Below are positions 33,379-40,958 of a DNA stretch of 64,000 nucleotides, piece by piece (position 1 is the stretch's first letter; the number at the start of each line of letters is the position of its first letter). The DNA comes from Dokdonella fugitiva (GTDB lineage Bacteria; Pseudomonadota; Gammaproteobacteria; Xanthomonadales; Rhodanobacteraceae), in contig NZ_JACGXL010000004.1 of NCBI RefSeq assembly GCF_014138265.1, positions 248,001 through 312,000 on the forward strand. Reading direction: 5' to 3'. The notes below the pieces were generated by a model. The model worked only from the letters and a program-made list of their open reading frames with translations. It made no database searches and was not told the origin of the DNA. Both the position numbers and the translations under genes were made by a program.

Positions 33379-34872
33379 CTATCCGCCCGGGCACGTCGGT
33401 GGCAGCTCGAGCTCGAATCCATCGCTGAAGACGAAATCGCCCTGTTGCACTTCGTACGCGCCGATGTCGGCCGCGGCGCCCGACACGCGCGCCTGCCCGC
33501 GCTGGTCGAAGATGCCGATCCCCGCAGCGAGGGTATTGCCCGCGTCGATGGCGGGGCTGCCTGCGAACAAGGCATGCGTCTGCGTGGGACCGCCGTTGTC
33601 GCGCAAGGGTTGGAGCTGCGGGCACACGCCTCTCGTCAGCGTGTTCGGCAGGCCGATGATCGTCGTCGCGAACGCGAGGTTGTTCGAGCCGTTGGTCGGG
33701 GTGGAGTTGACGCTGCCCGAGGTGAACTTGGCCACGCCGATGTCGTCGGCCGTCGCCATCGGGTTGCTGTAGGTGTTGTTCGAGAATATCGAGCTTTGCA
33801 GGGTCACCGCCTTGAACGTCGTCGTGCCGTCGGCGCCGGAGTCGGAGATGGTCAGACCCGGTGCGTAGTGGCGCGAGCCCGAGCCGGTCGCCGACCCTGC
33901 CGTGTTGAAGGCGACGGTGGCGTTGTAGACGTGGATGGTTCCGGCATTCGTCTGGACGCCGCCGACGCGCAGGGTGCCGAGATTGCCGGACACGGTGCTG
34001 TTCAACAGGGTGAAGGTGTCGGACGCGCTGCTGAGGTTGTCCTGCATGTACACGCCGCCGCCGAAGACCGCGGTGTTGCCGGAAATCGTCGATGCGATGA
34101 CCGACACGCTGTGGAACGCGCGCAGGCCGCCGCCCATGCCGGTCGACGCCGAATTGCCGCTGAGCGTGCTGCTGGCGAGGATGACCTGGCTGTTGGGATC
34201 GTTGGGCCCGATCGGGCCGGCCAGGCCCGCCGTGTAGATCCCGCCGCCACCGCCCAGCCCACCGCCCGTGTGGGTCGCGACATTGCCCGTGATGTCGCTG
34301 TACTTCGCAAAGATATCGCTCAAGGCGTAGATGCCGCCGCCGCGCGCCGCCGCGCCGACCGCGCTCGCGCGGCACGAGCGAACGGCGGCGTGGCTCAGGT
34401 AGACCTTTCCGTTCGAACGGATGCAGCCGCCATCGGCCGAGATTCCAGCGGACGGATGCAGATACCCGTTGGCCACGGTGAGGTTCTTCACGGCCAGCGT
34501 GCCGCCGAGGCCGTCGTGCCGAAAGACGCGATCGCTGCCATTCTCGATGGTCAGAGCATCCTTGCCCGGACCGATCAGGGTGATGTCGGCCTGTGGAAGC
34601 ACGATGGTTCCACCACCGCCAGTGGTCAGCGAGATCGTGCTGCACGCCAGCGCCGACATGTCGATGGTGTCGCCGCTGGCCGCGTTCGCGGCTGCATGGC
34701 GCAGGCTGCCGGTGGTGCCGCTGCCGGTATCGGCATCGTCGCAGGTGTCGACCGTCCAGGTCGTCGCCGCCGCAGCGGTCGCCGACGCGGTCAGGCAAAG
34801 GATCGCCGCAAGGCAGGCCGCGAGCGGGGTGCGGCGCACCGGCGCGCACGGCGATGGGATCGAATCGAACAT
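33379..34872 (-). CDS. Secreted right-handed beta-helix protein with choice-of-anchor Q-like region and FSDGFE tail
   Basis: A 497-residue exported protein with signal peptide (AACLAAILCLTASATAAAA). It begins TTWTVDTCDDADTGSGTTGSLRHAAANA, typical of polymorphic-outer-membrane-type repeats. Many short strands with 'S-T-x-S-G-N-x-A' turns follow (SSTLSGNSAS, ASTISGNTAVFGGGVY, NSTVSGNLG), building a beta-helix. Near the end, GSPAIDAGNTL, FDQRGQARVSG and DIGAYE form the 'choice-of-anchor Q' signature. The last 20 residues read FVFSDGFELELPPTCPGG, the shared tail plus a short Pro/Cys extension. The ATG at 34872 is preceded by GGGAGAG. Confidence 0.86.
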   Translation of the reverse strand: MFDSIPSPCAPVRRTPLAACLAAILCLTASATAAAATTWTVDTCDDADTGSGTTGSLRHAAANAASGDTIDMSALACSTISLTTGGGGTIVLPQADITLIGPGKDALTIENGSDRVFRHDGLGGTLAVKNLTVANGYLHPSAGISADGGCIRSNGKVYLSHAAVRSCRASAVGAAARGGGIYALSDIFAKYSDITGNVATHTGGGLGGGGGIYTAGLAGPIGPNDPNSQVILASSTLSGNSASTGMGGGLRAFHSVSVIASTISGNTAVFGGGVYMQDNLSSASDTFTLLNSTVSGNLGTLRVGGVQTNAGTIHVYNATVAFNTAGSATGSGSRHYAPGLTISDSGADGTTTFKAVTLQSSIFSNNTYSNPMATADDIGVAKFTSGSVNSTPTNGSNNLAFATTIIGLPNTLTRGVCPQLQPLRDNGGPTQTHALFAGSPAIDAGNTLAAGIGIFDQRGQARVSGAAADIGAYEVQQGDFVFSDGFELELPPTCPGG

Positions 34873-34958
34873 GGCGCTCTCCCGGCGTCGTGTCGGCGGA
34901 ATGCTCCGCGGCCGATACCGCGCAGTCCTGCCTGATACGCGAAAGAGCGCCGCAAAGC

Positions 34959-36251
34959 CTAACGCGGGGAGTTGAACTCGAGCGTGGCCGTCGCACCGCC
35001 CTGCGGGCGTGGCGCGAGCGAAACCCGCCAACCGTACAGTTCGCACAGGCGCCGCACGATCGCGAGACCGAGGCCGCCGCCCTTGCCGACGGTCGTGCCG
35101 CGCACGCCGCGCTCGAACAGCTTGTCGGCGTCCTCGGGCTTGATGCCGGGGCCGGTGTCCTCGACCGTGACGCGGCCGTGGCCGACCGTGACGATGACCT
35201 CGCCCGCCTGCGTGTACTTGAACGCATTGCCGATGAGGTTGCTCAGCGCGACCGCGACGACCGACGACGGCGCCACCGCGGCGAGCGGCTGCTCGATCTC
35301 GACGCGCACCTCGACCGGCTTGTTCGCGACGTGCGGACGTTGCGCGTCGACGACCTGCTCGACGACGCGCGCGACGTCGGTCGTTTCGCCGTCGGTCGGC
35401 GCCTGCCGTTCGCGGCGCGACAGCAGCAGCAGCGCGTCGATGAGTTCGCTCGACTGGCGCACCGCGCGCTCGATGCGCCGCAGGCGTTCGCGCAGCTTGT
35501 CGGTGAGGTCGGGCGAACCTTGCAGCAGCTCGGTCGTGCTCGCGATGACCGCGAGCGGCGTGCGCAATTCATGGCTGACGTCCGCGTTGAACTCGCGGTC
35601 GCGCTCGACCATCTCGGTCAGGCGCGTCGAATAGTCGTCGAGCGCGGCGGCGAGCTGGCCGACTTCGTCGTCGGCGAAATGCCCCTTGAGCAGTTCCGGA
35701 CGACCCGAGCGGCTCATCGCGCGCACGCGGTGGGCGAGTTCGATGACCGGGCTCATCACGCGTGCCGAGAGCCAGAAGCCGATCAGCAGCGAGAGCACGG
35801 CGAACGCGAGCACCGAGGCCGCGAGCACGGTCAGCAGCTGGCGCTCGCCGAGCTTCTGCGTGCTGACGTCGAAGCGCAGGTAGGCCCAGAAGTCGGCGTC
35901 CTTGTACACCGCGAGCTTGTACGGTCGCGTCTTGCCCTCGCGACCGATGTCCTCGATGTCGTAGACGCCGGCTTCGAAGCTCTGCCAGGCGAGCGGCACC
36001 GTCGCCGTGCGCCCGGGGCGCACGATCTGCAGCTGGATCAGCGACATCGGGAACTGCGCGTCGGGCGAAAGGTTTTCGCGCTTGAAGTCGACGAAATGGC
36101 GCAGCTCGCGCTCGAGCGTCGTGTTCACGAGCTGGTCTTCCAGGCGCGTGCGCATGTACACCGTCGCGGCGGCGAACAGCGCGGTCAGGCCGAGCCCGAA
36201 CAGCGCGAATGAAATGATGATGCGTGAGCGGAGCCTACGCCGGTAGCGCAT
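34959..36251 (-). CDS. Sensor histidine kinase (HAMP-HisKA-HATPase)
   Basis: A 430-residue inner-membrane sensor. TM1 is at about residues 11-33 and TM2 at about 138-162, enclosing a periplasmic domain of roughly 105 residues with an acidic patch (KDADFWAYLRFDVS). A HAMP-like linker leads to the H-box FNADVSHELRTPLAVI with phospho-acceptor His227. The N-box NLIGNAFKYT, G1 box DTGPGIKPED and G2 box GKGGGLGLAIV form the ATPase. The gene overlaps the end of the response regulator by 17 bases, so they are a cognate pair. The stimulus is unknown; the layout resembles PhoQ- and QseC-like sensors. Confidence 0.92.
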   Translation of the reverse strand: MRYRRRLRSRIIISFALFGLGLTALFAAATVYMRTRLEDQLVNTTLERELRHFVDFKRENLSPDAQFPMSLIQLQIVRPGRTATVPLAWQSFEAGVYDIEDIGREGKTRPYKLAVYKDADFWAYLRFDVSTQKLGERQLLTVLAASVLAFAVLSLLIGFWLSARVMSPVIELAHRVRAMSRSGRPELLKGHFADDEVGQLAAALDDYSTRLTEMVERDREFNADVSHELRTPLAVIASTTELLQGSPDLTDKLRERLRRIERAVRQSSELIDALLLLSRRERQAPTDGETTDVARVVEQVVDAQRPHVANKPVEVRVEIEQPLAAVAPSSVVAVALSNLIGNAFKYTQAGEVIVTVGHGRVTVEDTGPGIKPEDADKLFERGVRGTTVGKGGGLGLAIVRRLCELYGWRVSLAPRPQGGATATLEFNSPR

Positions 36252-36921
36252 CCGGATCGACCATGCGGTAGCCGATGCCGTGGCGGGTCTGGATCAGCGC
36301 CTTGTCGAACGGCTTGTCGATCTGGGCACGCAGCCCGTGGATGTGTACGCGCAGCGAATCGCTGTCGGGCAGTTCCTCGCCCCACACGCGCGTCTCGAGT
36401 TCCTGGCGCGTGACCACCGACGGCGCCGCCTCCATCAGCGACTGCAGCAGCTTCAGGCCGATCGGGTTGAGCGTGATCTGTTTGCCGGCGCGGTTGATCG
36501 TCAACGTGTCGAGGTTGTAGGTGAGGTCGGCGAGCTGCAGCACGCGGCTCTTGCCGCCCTTGCCGCGACGACCGAGCACCTCCAGGCGCGCGGCGAGCTC
36601 CTGCAGCGCGAACGGCTTGACCATGTAGTCGTCGGCGCCGGATTCGAATCCGGTGAGCTTGTTGTCGAGCGAGTCGCGCGCGGTGAGCATGAGCACCGGC
36701 GTCTGCCGCTTCGCTTCCTGGCGCAGCTTGCGGCACACCTCGAGGCCGTCCATCCCGGGCAGGCCGAGGTCGAGCACGATCACGTCGAAGTCGTTGACGA
36801 CCGCGAGGTGCAGGCCGGTCACGCCGTCGCCGGCGAAGTCGACCACGTGGCCCTTGTCGGCGAGGAAATCACCGATGTTCGCTGCGATGTCGCTGTTGTC
36901 TTCGATAACCAGAATACGCAT
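36235..36921 (-). CDS. OmpR-family response regulator
   Basis: A 228-residue transcription factor. The receiver domain begins MRILVIEDNSDIAANIGDFL, with acidic residues Glu7 and Asp8, phospho-acceptor Asp51 in VIVLDLGLPGMDG, and the conserved Lys in GADDYMVKPFAL. After a basic linker (GRRGKGGKSR) the winged-helix DNA-binding domain follows (LTPIGLKLLQSL-like NPIGLKLLQSL, VVTRQELETRVWGE, SLRVHIHGLRAQID, IQTRHGIGYRMVD). The gene overlaps the kinase gene. Upstream, GTTAAAG-like words occur at 36930 and again near 37322; they could be binding sites, but this is only a suggestion. Confidence 0.93.
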   Translation of the reverse strand: MRILVIEDNSDIAANIGDFLADKGHVVDFAGDGVTGLHLAVVNDFDVIVLDLGLPGMDGLEVCRKLRQEAKRQTPVLMLTARDSLDNKLTGFESGADDYMVKPFALQELAARLEVLGRRGKGGKSRVLQLADLTYNLDTLTINRAGKQITLNPIGLKLLQSLMEAAPSVVTRQELETRVWGEELPDSDSLRVHIHGLRAQIDKPFDKALIQTRHGIGYRMVDPDALPA

Positions 36922-37157
36922 GGGTGTCTACTTTAACGCCTGAACCCGCCGATGCGGAGCACAACGGCGCGGAGTAAGTTCCGTGGGAATTGGGGCGACT
37001 CCGGGAAAGCCCAGCGGGCGCCGCGCGGGCGGAGCGTGCTGTTGTTGGAGAGTGCGGCCATGGATGGCCGCTTCTGGATTCCAACGAAGGCCGTGACTTC
37101 AATCCGGTGCCGGTTTCCAGGGTCCTGCGATCCCGGACGAATCGCACGGTTACACCC
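36922..37157. other. Intergenic region upstream of the response regulator
   Basis: The minus strand carries TTAAAGTAGACACCC directly before the response-regulator ATG (36921), with TAAAGT as a possible -10 element. The remaining bases up to the terminator at 37158 show no credible coding frame, repeat or structured element that I can name. Confidence 0.4.
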
Positions 37158-37211
37158 AAAAGAAAATGGCCCAAGGAGGTGTCATTGGGGGAACACACCT
37201 CGCTTGGGCCA
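37158..37211 (-). terminator. Strong intrinsic terminator, minus strand
   Basis: On the minus strand TGGCCCAAG (37211-37203) pairs with CTTGGGCCA (37075 side: 37175-37167), and after one bulged base GAGGTGT pairs with ACACCTC. The total is 16 pairs with a 12-base loop, followed by TTTTCTTTT. It ends a minus-strand transcript coming either from the BlaI/M56 genes, whose last stop is at 37345, or from a small RNA in between. Confidence 0.85.
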
Positions 37212-37290
37212 AAAAAGCTACTGCCCCGATTACCGTACTCTGCCAGTCACCAGACCTGACTTAGGAGTGTCGAGCAGAACTACAGTGGCA
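37158..37290 (-). ncRNA. Candidate small RNA (or structured 3' UTR) upstream of the terminator
   Basis: Between the M56 stop (37345) and the terminator, the minus strand shows no coding frame. It does fold: TCTGC with GCAGA enclose AGTCA with TGACT (about 37276-37238), followed by an unpaired GTACGGTAATCGGGGCAGTAGC segment, a T6 run and the 16-bp terminator. A -10-like TATAGT lies at about 37301-37296 but there is no convincing -35. It does not match tmRNA, 6S, 4.5S or RNase P RNA as I know them. A processed 3' UTR of the upstream operon is the main alternative. Confidence 0.3.
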
Positions 37291-37344
37291 TCGACTATAG
37301 GCAGGCATTGATTAAACGATCGTTAAAGCCCTCTGAGGCTTGCG

Positions 37345-39123
37345 TTAACCGCCGGACTTCGGTGGCCACGCGTTGACGTTCGACACCTGCGCCGGGCGAC
37401 CGTCGGCAGGATCGCGGCAGATCAGCGAGCCGGTCGACTGCACGCACTCCTCGTGCGCGTTGCCGCGGCCCTTCGGCGCGAAGACGAAGGCCTGCGTGTA
37501 GCGCATCGGGTGATCCGGCAACGTCGCCGGATCGAAACGCCACTGGCGCAGCGCGCGCTCGGCGGCGCGCTCGAACGCGCCGTCCTTGCTGCCGCGGAAC
37601 TCGATGTCCTTGACCGTGCCGTCCGCCGAGATCGCGAACGTCGCCTCGACGCGGCCGGTCTGCGACGAATAGTAGTTCGGGAAGCTCGGCGCGACGACGT
37701 AGGTCGCGACCGGCGGCTTGGCCGCCGCAGGCGCCGCAACGGGTTCGACCGGTGCAGCCGCCAGATCCGTCGATGGTTTCGCGACCGCCGGCATGATCGC
37801 CGACGCCGGCGCGCCGCGTTCGACGGCAGGGGTCGCCGGTGCGGGCACGCTCGCGAGCGGCTCCTGTTTCGGCGCAACGGTCGTCGCGACCGCGGGTGCG
37901 GGTACGGTCTCGCGCAACACGCTGTCGGCAGCGGCGGCGCCCGCCACGGCTGCCGGGACCGACGGCGCGGTCGTCGCGACCGGTTCGGATTCCGGCGGGG
38001 TCACGGGAGCGAGCCGCAGGTGCGGCCGCTCGTACGGCAACGACAACGCCGCGAACGGCAGCGTGCGCACGTCGGCCGAGCGGATCCAGTCGATCGACAA
38101 CGCCTGCGGGCTGAACACGCGGTTCGCGCGCTCGATCCGCTGCGCGACGAGGAGCGCACCGATGAATGCCGCACCGATCAGCAGCCAGCGCCCCGGATGG
38201 CGCGCATGCGTGGCGGCGCGCGGGGCGGGCAGGCCGACGATGCGGCGCACGCGCTCGATCAGCTGGCCGCCGCTCGCCGCGAGCACGACCGGTGCCGCGG
38301 TCTGGCGCAATTCCTCCAGCGCGGCGAGCGTGCGCGCGTACTCGCGCGGTTCGCCGCGCACGAGGCGCAGCACGAGCGCGTCGCAACACAGCTCGCGCTC
38401 GTTGCGCACCTCGCGCGAGATCCAGTGCACGACCGGGTGGTAGAACAGCAGCGTCTCGAGCACCGCCTGGGCGAGATTGACCAGATGGTCGTAACGGCGC
38501 AGGTGACCGAGTTCGTGAGCGAGAATCAGTTCCACTTGCTGGCGTGGAAAACCGAGCGCAACCGCCGTCGGCAGCAGTACCACCGGGCGCAGCCAGCCGA
38601 GCAGCATCGGCGTATCGATGCGCTCGGACACCAGCACGCGCACGCGACGCATGAAGCCGAAGCGGCGCGTCAGCGCGACGAGCATCGCGTCGAGCTCGGG
38701 GCTCGACTCGGCCCAGCGGCGCGCGATGCGCGAGAAGCGGCGCCACTGCTGCAGCGCCCGGCCGGCGACACCGAACACGCCGACCAGCCACACCAGCACG
38801 AGCCACGGCAGCACGCGATCGATGCTCGCGGCGAGATCGAACACCTCGGCCTGTGCGATCACCGCCGCGCCACCGGCGGCCACCGCGGGCGCGCCGAACG
38901 CGACCTCGACCGCGCCTTGCGGGCGCAACGCGAAGAGCGTGGCGAGCGGCCACAACGCGAGCAGCGCGAGCGCGACGAGGCCGGTCGCGTAGCGCGCGTT
39001 GCAATGGGATTTCGGCAGCAGCGCGCGCGCGGCGGCGTAACCTGCGCCGATCACCAGTCCCTGCCAGAGAAAATGCAGCAGGGTCCAACCCAGCGCATGA
39101 ATCCACGGCAGTCCGGCGTTCAT
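37345..39123 (-). CDS. BlaR1-like M56 membrane metallopeptidase fused to a TonB C-terminal domain
   Basis: A 592-residue inner-membrane protein. The first part has several TM segments (LGWTLLHFLWQGLVIGAGYA, LVALALLALWPLATLFAL, VLPWLVLVWLVGVFGVAG). It then has the cytoplasmic zinc motif LILAHELGHLRRYDHLVNL (H-E-x-x-H) with downstream Glu in RNERELCCDALVL, diagnostic of M56/BlaR1 peptidases. A further TM (WLLIGAAFIGALLVA) leads to a Pro/Ala-rich periplasmic stretch and a TonB-like end (SQTGRVEATFAISADG, ERALRQWRFDPATL). In BlaR1 systems this protease cleaves the partner repressor BlaI, whose gene overlaps by ATGA. There is no penicillin-binding sensor domain, so the signal differs. Confidence 0.92.
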   Translation of the reverse strand: MNAGLPWIHALGWTLLHFLWQGLVIGAGYAAARALLPKSHCNARYATGLVALALLALWPLATLFALRPQGAVEVAFGAPAVAAGGAAVIAQAEVFDLAASIDRVLPWLVLVWLVGVFGVAGRALQQWRRFSRIARRWAESSPELDAMLVALTRRFGFMRRVRVLVSERIDTPMLLGWLRPVVLLPTAVALGFPRQQVELILAHELGHLRRYDHLVNLAQAVLETLLFYHPVVHWISREVRNERELCCDALVLRLVRGEPREYARTLAALEELRQTAAPVVLAASGGQLIERVRRIVGLPAPRAATHARHPGRWLLIGAAFIGALLVAQRIERANRVFSPQALSIDWIRSADVRTLPFAALSLPYERPHLRLAPVTPPESEPVATTAPSVPAAVAGAAAADSVLRETVPAPAVATTVAPKQEPLASVPAPATPAVERGAPASAIMPAVAKPSTDLAAAPVEPVAAPAAAKPPVATYVVAPSFPNYYSSQTGRVEATFAISADGTVKDIEFRGSKDGAFERAAERALRQWRFDPATLPDHPMRYTQAFVFAPKGRGNAHEECVQSTGSLICRDPADGRPAQVSNVNAWPPKSGG

Positions 39124-39524
39124 GCCTGCGTGCCTTCGAGTTTGTCGAGCAGCGCGCGGATCTCGTCGAGCTCTTCGCGCGTCGCCTTCGGCCTGCCGCC
39201 GAGCGCCTGCAGCACGAGCTGCGACGGCGAACCGTCGAACACGCGCTGCACCATGTCGACGACGAAGCGCTTCTGCGTGCGCTCCTTGCTGATCGCGGGC
39301 CGGAACACGTGCGCGCGTTCGGAATCGTCGCGCAGCACCAGGCCCTTGCCGTGCATGATCTGCAGCAGCTTCAGCGCCGTCGTGTAGCCGGCGCCTTCGT
39401 CGCGATAGAGCGTTTCGTGGACGTCGCGCACCGTGCTCGGTCCGCGCTCCCACAGCACGTTGAGGATGCCGAGTTCGGCCTCGGTGGGCTTCGGCAGGTT
39501 TTCGGTCTTGGACACGGTGCTCAC
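39120..39524 (-). CDS. BlaI/MecI-family repressor
   Basis: A 134-residue winged-helix repressor: LPKPTEAELGILNVLWERGPSTVRDV opens the DNA-binding domain, then YTTALKLLQIMHGKGLVLRDDSERAHVFRPA (wing), and a C-terminal dimer helix pair (QRVFDGSPSQLVLQAL, DEIRALLDKLEG). The start is GTG at 39524. Its stop overlaps the start of the M56 protease gene, the classic regulator-protease pair. The pair probably represses itself through the palindrome just upstream. Other targets are unknown; no beta-lactamase gene is in the window. Confidence 0.92.
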   Translation of the reverse strand: MSTVSKTENLPKPTEAELGILNVLWERGPSTVRDVHETLYRDEGAGYTTALKLLQIMHGKGLVLRDDSERAHVFRPAISKERTQKRFVVDMVQRVFDGSPSQLVLQALGGRPKATREELDEIRALLDKLEGTQA

Positions 39525-39532
39525 CTAGTCGC

Positions 39533-39554
39533 AGTCCCTTCGTACGAGAAGACT
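39533..39554. promoter_or_regulatory. Palindrome upstream of blaI, candidate autorepressor site
   Basis: AGTC-N3-TCGTACGA-N3-GACT is a 22-base dyad with 16 of 22 positions symmetric, 8 bases upstream of the GTG start of the BlaI gene. BlaI proteins bind dyads of comparable size at their own promoter. The sequence does not match the staphylococcal TACA-TGTA consensus. Confidence 0.45.
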
Positions 39555-39582
39555 ACACGATCCCGGTTCGAATGCCAGACCG

Positions 39583-39613
39583 CCCGCCCCCGGCCGGGAC
39601 CGGGGCGGGCGGG
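39583..39613. terminator. GC-rich hairpin between the small secreted-protein gene and blaI
   Basis: CCCGCCCCCGG and CCGGGGCGGG around CCGGGA form a long GC stem just past the stop of the minus-strand gene at 39622. No T-run follows. Confidence 0.4.
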
Positions 39614-39621
39614 CAGGCGGA

Positions 39622-40101
39622 TCAACCGCCCGAACGCAGCTGCGGCGTGTTCTGGTTGCGCTGCAGGTACTGCGAATCGTTGCGGCGGCGCGCCTCGAGT
39701 TCGCCCGCGGTCTGGCAGGTCTTGACCGGGATGTTCGAGCCGATCGGCTTCTCGTTCTTGCAGATCAGGCGCTCGTTGTCGCGCTTGGCGAGGATCGCGT
39801 TGACCTCTTCCTGCTTGTTGAACATCGCCGTCTTGTCGGCATCGCTCATCTGCGACACCTCGGTCTTGTCGCCGAACATGCGCTCCATCTCGTCGAGGCG
39901 CGTGTTCACCTTGCTGCGCTCGTCCGGGGTCACGTAGGAGTAGCGGCCGCCCGCGTCCATCTGCTTGCGTACCCAGGTGGAAACCGTCTCGAACGCATCC
40001 TTGCTGCTGGCGTTGACGGCGGGATCGACCTTTTCCTTGGCCGCGAGCGGCAGCGACACGAGGAAGGCGACGGCGAAGGCGAACGAAAGAACGGGCTTCA
40101 T
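39622..40101 (-). CDS. Small secreted protein of unknown function, paralogue A
   Basis: I do not recognise a family. The 159-residue product has a signal peptide (VLSFAFAVAFLVSLPLAAK). The mature part is charged and helical, with two Cys in LICKNEKPIGSNIPVKTCQT that could form a disulphide. It aligns along its length with the next gene: GGRYSYVTPDER against GGRYASLTPTDR, NKQEEVNAILAKRD against NTQEEINALLATHD, and ERLICKNEKPIGSNI against DRVICERRTKLGSHI. So they are tandem duplicates. ATG 40101 was taken, although GTG one codon earlier is equally placed relative to GGAG. Confidence 0.7.
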   Translation of the reverse strand: MKPVLSFAFAVAFLVSLPLAAKEKVDPAVNASSKDAFETVSTWVRKQMDAGGRYSYVTPDERSKVNTRLDEMERMFGDKTEVSQMSDADKTAMFNKQEEVNAILAKRDNERLICKNEKPIGSNIPVKTCQTAGELEARRRNDSQYLQRNQNTPQLRSGG

Positions 40102-40181
40102 CACAACTGGATCTCCGAATCGGAACGGCTGGGTGGTGCGACGGCGGTCCGACGTGCGGACACGACGCCGATGGAATCACG

Positions 40182-40205
40182 GCCCGCGCGCCGTGGCGCG
40201 CGGGC
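40182..40205. terminator. 11-bp GC hairpin between the tandem paralogues
   Basis: GCCCGCGCGCC (40182-40192) pairs perfectly with GGCGCGCGGGC (40195-40205) around GT, 12 bases past the stop of the minus-strand paralogue B. It lacks a T-run. Confidence 0.4.
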
Positions 40206-40217
40206 GTCGGCGGCGGG

Positions 40218-40847
40218 CTAGCGCCCGCCGGCGTTGAGCATTTGCGCCGCCGTGCGCATGTGCGGCAGGCCGCACCCGCCCTCGCCCCGCTCCGGCGTAC
40301 TGCCGGCGCATTGCGAATGGGCCCAGGTGTCCATCTGGCGCTGGGTGTCGCGACGGGCATCCTTCGCCTGCGCGTAGGTATGGCAGTACGTTTCCATGAT
40401 GTGCGAGCCGAGCTTGGTGCGGCGTTCGCAGATCACGCGATCGTTCTCGCGGCCGATGCGCGCCGCGGCGGGCATCGCGCCGGCGGTTTCGGCCGATCCG
40501 CGCTCGGCGATGGCGCTGTCGTGCGTCGCCAGCAGCGCATTGATCTCTTCCTGCGTGTTGTACAGCTCGACCTTGTCCTCCGCGCGCATGCGGTCGAGCG
40601 AACCGTTCTTGTCGAACAGGTCCTGCATCTGCGCGAACTTCATGTCGACGACGGTGCGATCGGTCGGCGTCAGCGACGCATAGCGCCCGCCCGTCTTCAT
40701 TTCGTCGTGGACCCATGTGACGAGCTGCTGGAAGGTGTCCGCGCTGTTCGCGTTGACGTTCTGGTGATAACTCGATTCTTTCGCATGGATCGTGGCTGCG
40801 CAGCATGCGAGCATGCCTGCGTACAACAGCGTGGCCATCGCTTTCAT
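40218..40847 (-). CDS. Small secreted protein of unknown function, paralogue B
   Basis: A 209-residue relative of the preceding gene product, with a signal peptide (ATLLYAGMLACCAATIHAK) and the shared core described there. It differs by an insertion (about residues 112-130, ending ETAGAMPAAARIG) before the Cys-containing motif, and by a C-terminal extension with extra cysteines (AHSQCAG, GGCGLPHM). Divergence after duplication is evident. The gene order suggests B then A in one direction, with a hairpin between. No catalytic motif is visible. Confidence 0.7.
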   Translation of the reverse strand: MKAMATLLYAGMLACCAATIHAKESSYHQNVNANSADTFQQLVTWVHDEMKTGGRYASLTPTDRTVVDMKFAQMQDLFDKNGSLDRMRAEDKVELYNTQEEINALLATHDSAIAERGSAETAGAMPAAARIGRENDRVICERRTKLGSHIMETYCHTYAQAKDARRDTQRQMDTWAHSQCAGSTPERGEGGCGLPHMRTAAQMLNAGGR

Positions 40848-40958
40848 CTGGGCTGCTCCCCTAGTTTCATGACGCGGAACGCTCGCGGCGCCGGTCGGCG
40901 GGGGAGCGCGGAGCTATCCTAGGAATGTCCCGCGCCCGTGTCAACGATTGGCCTCGTA

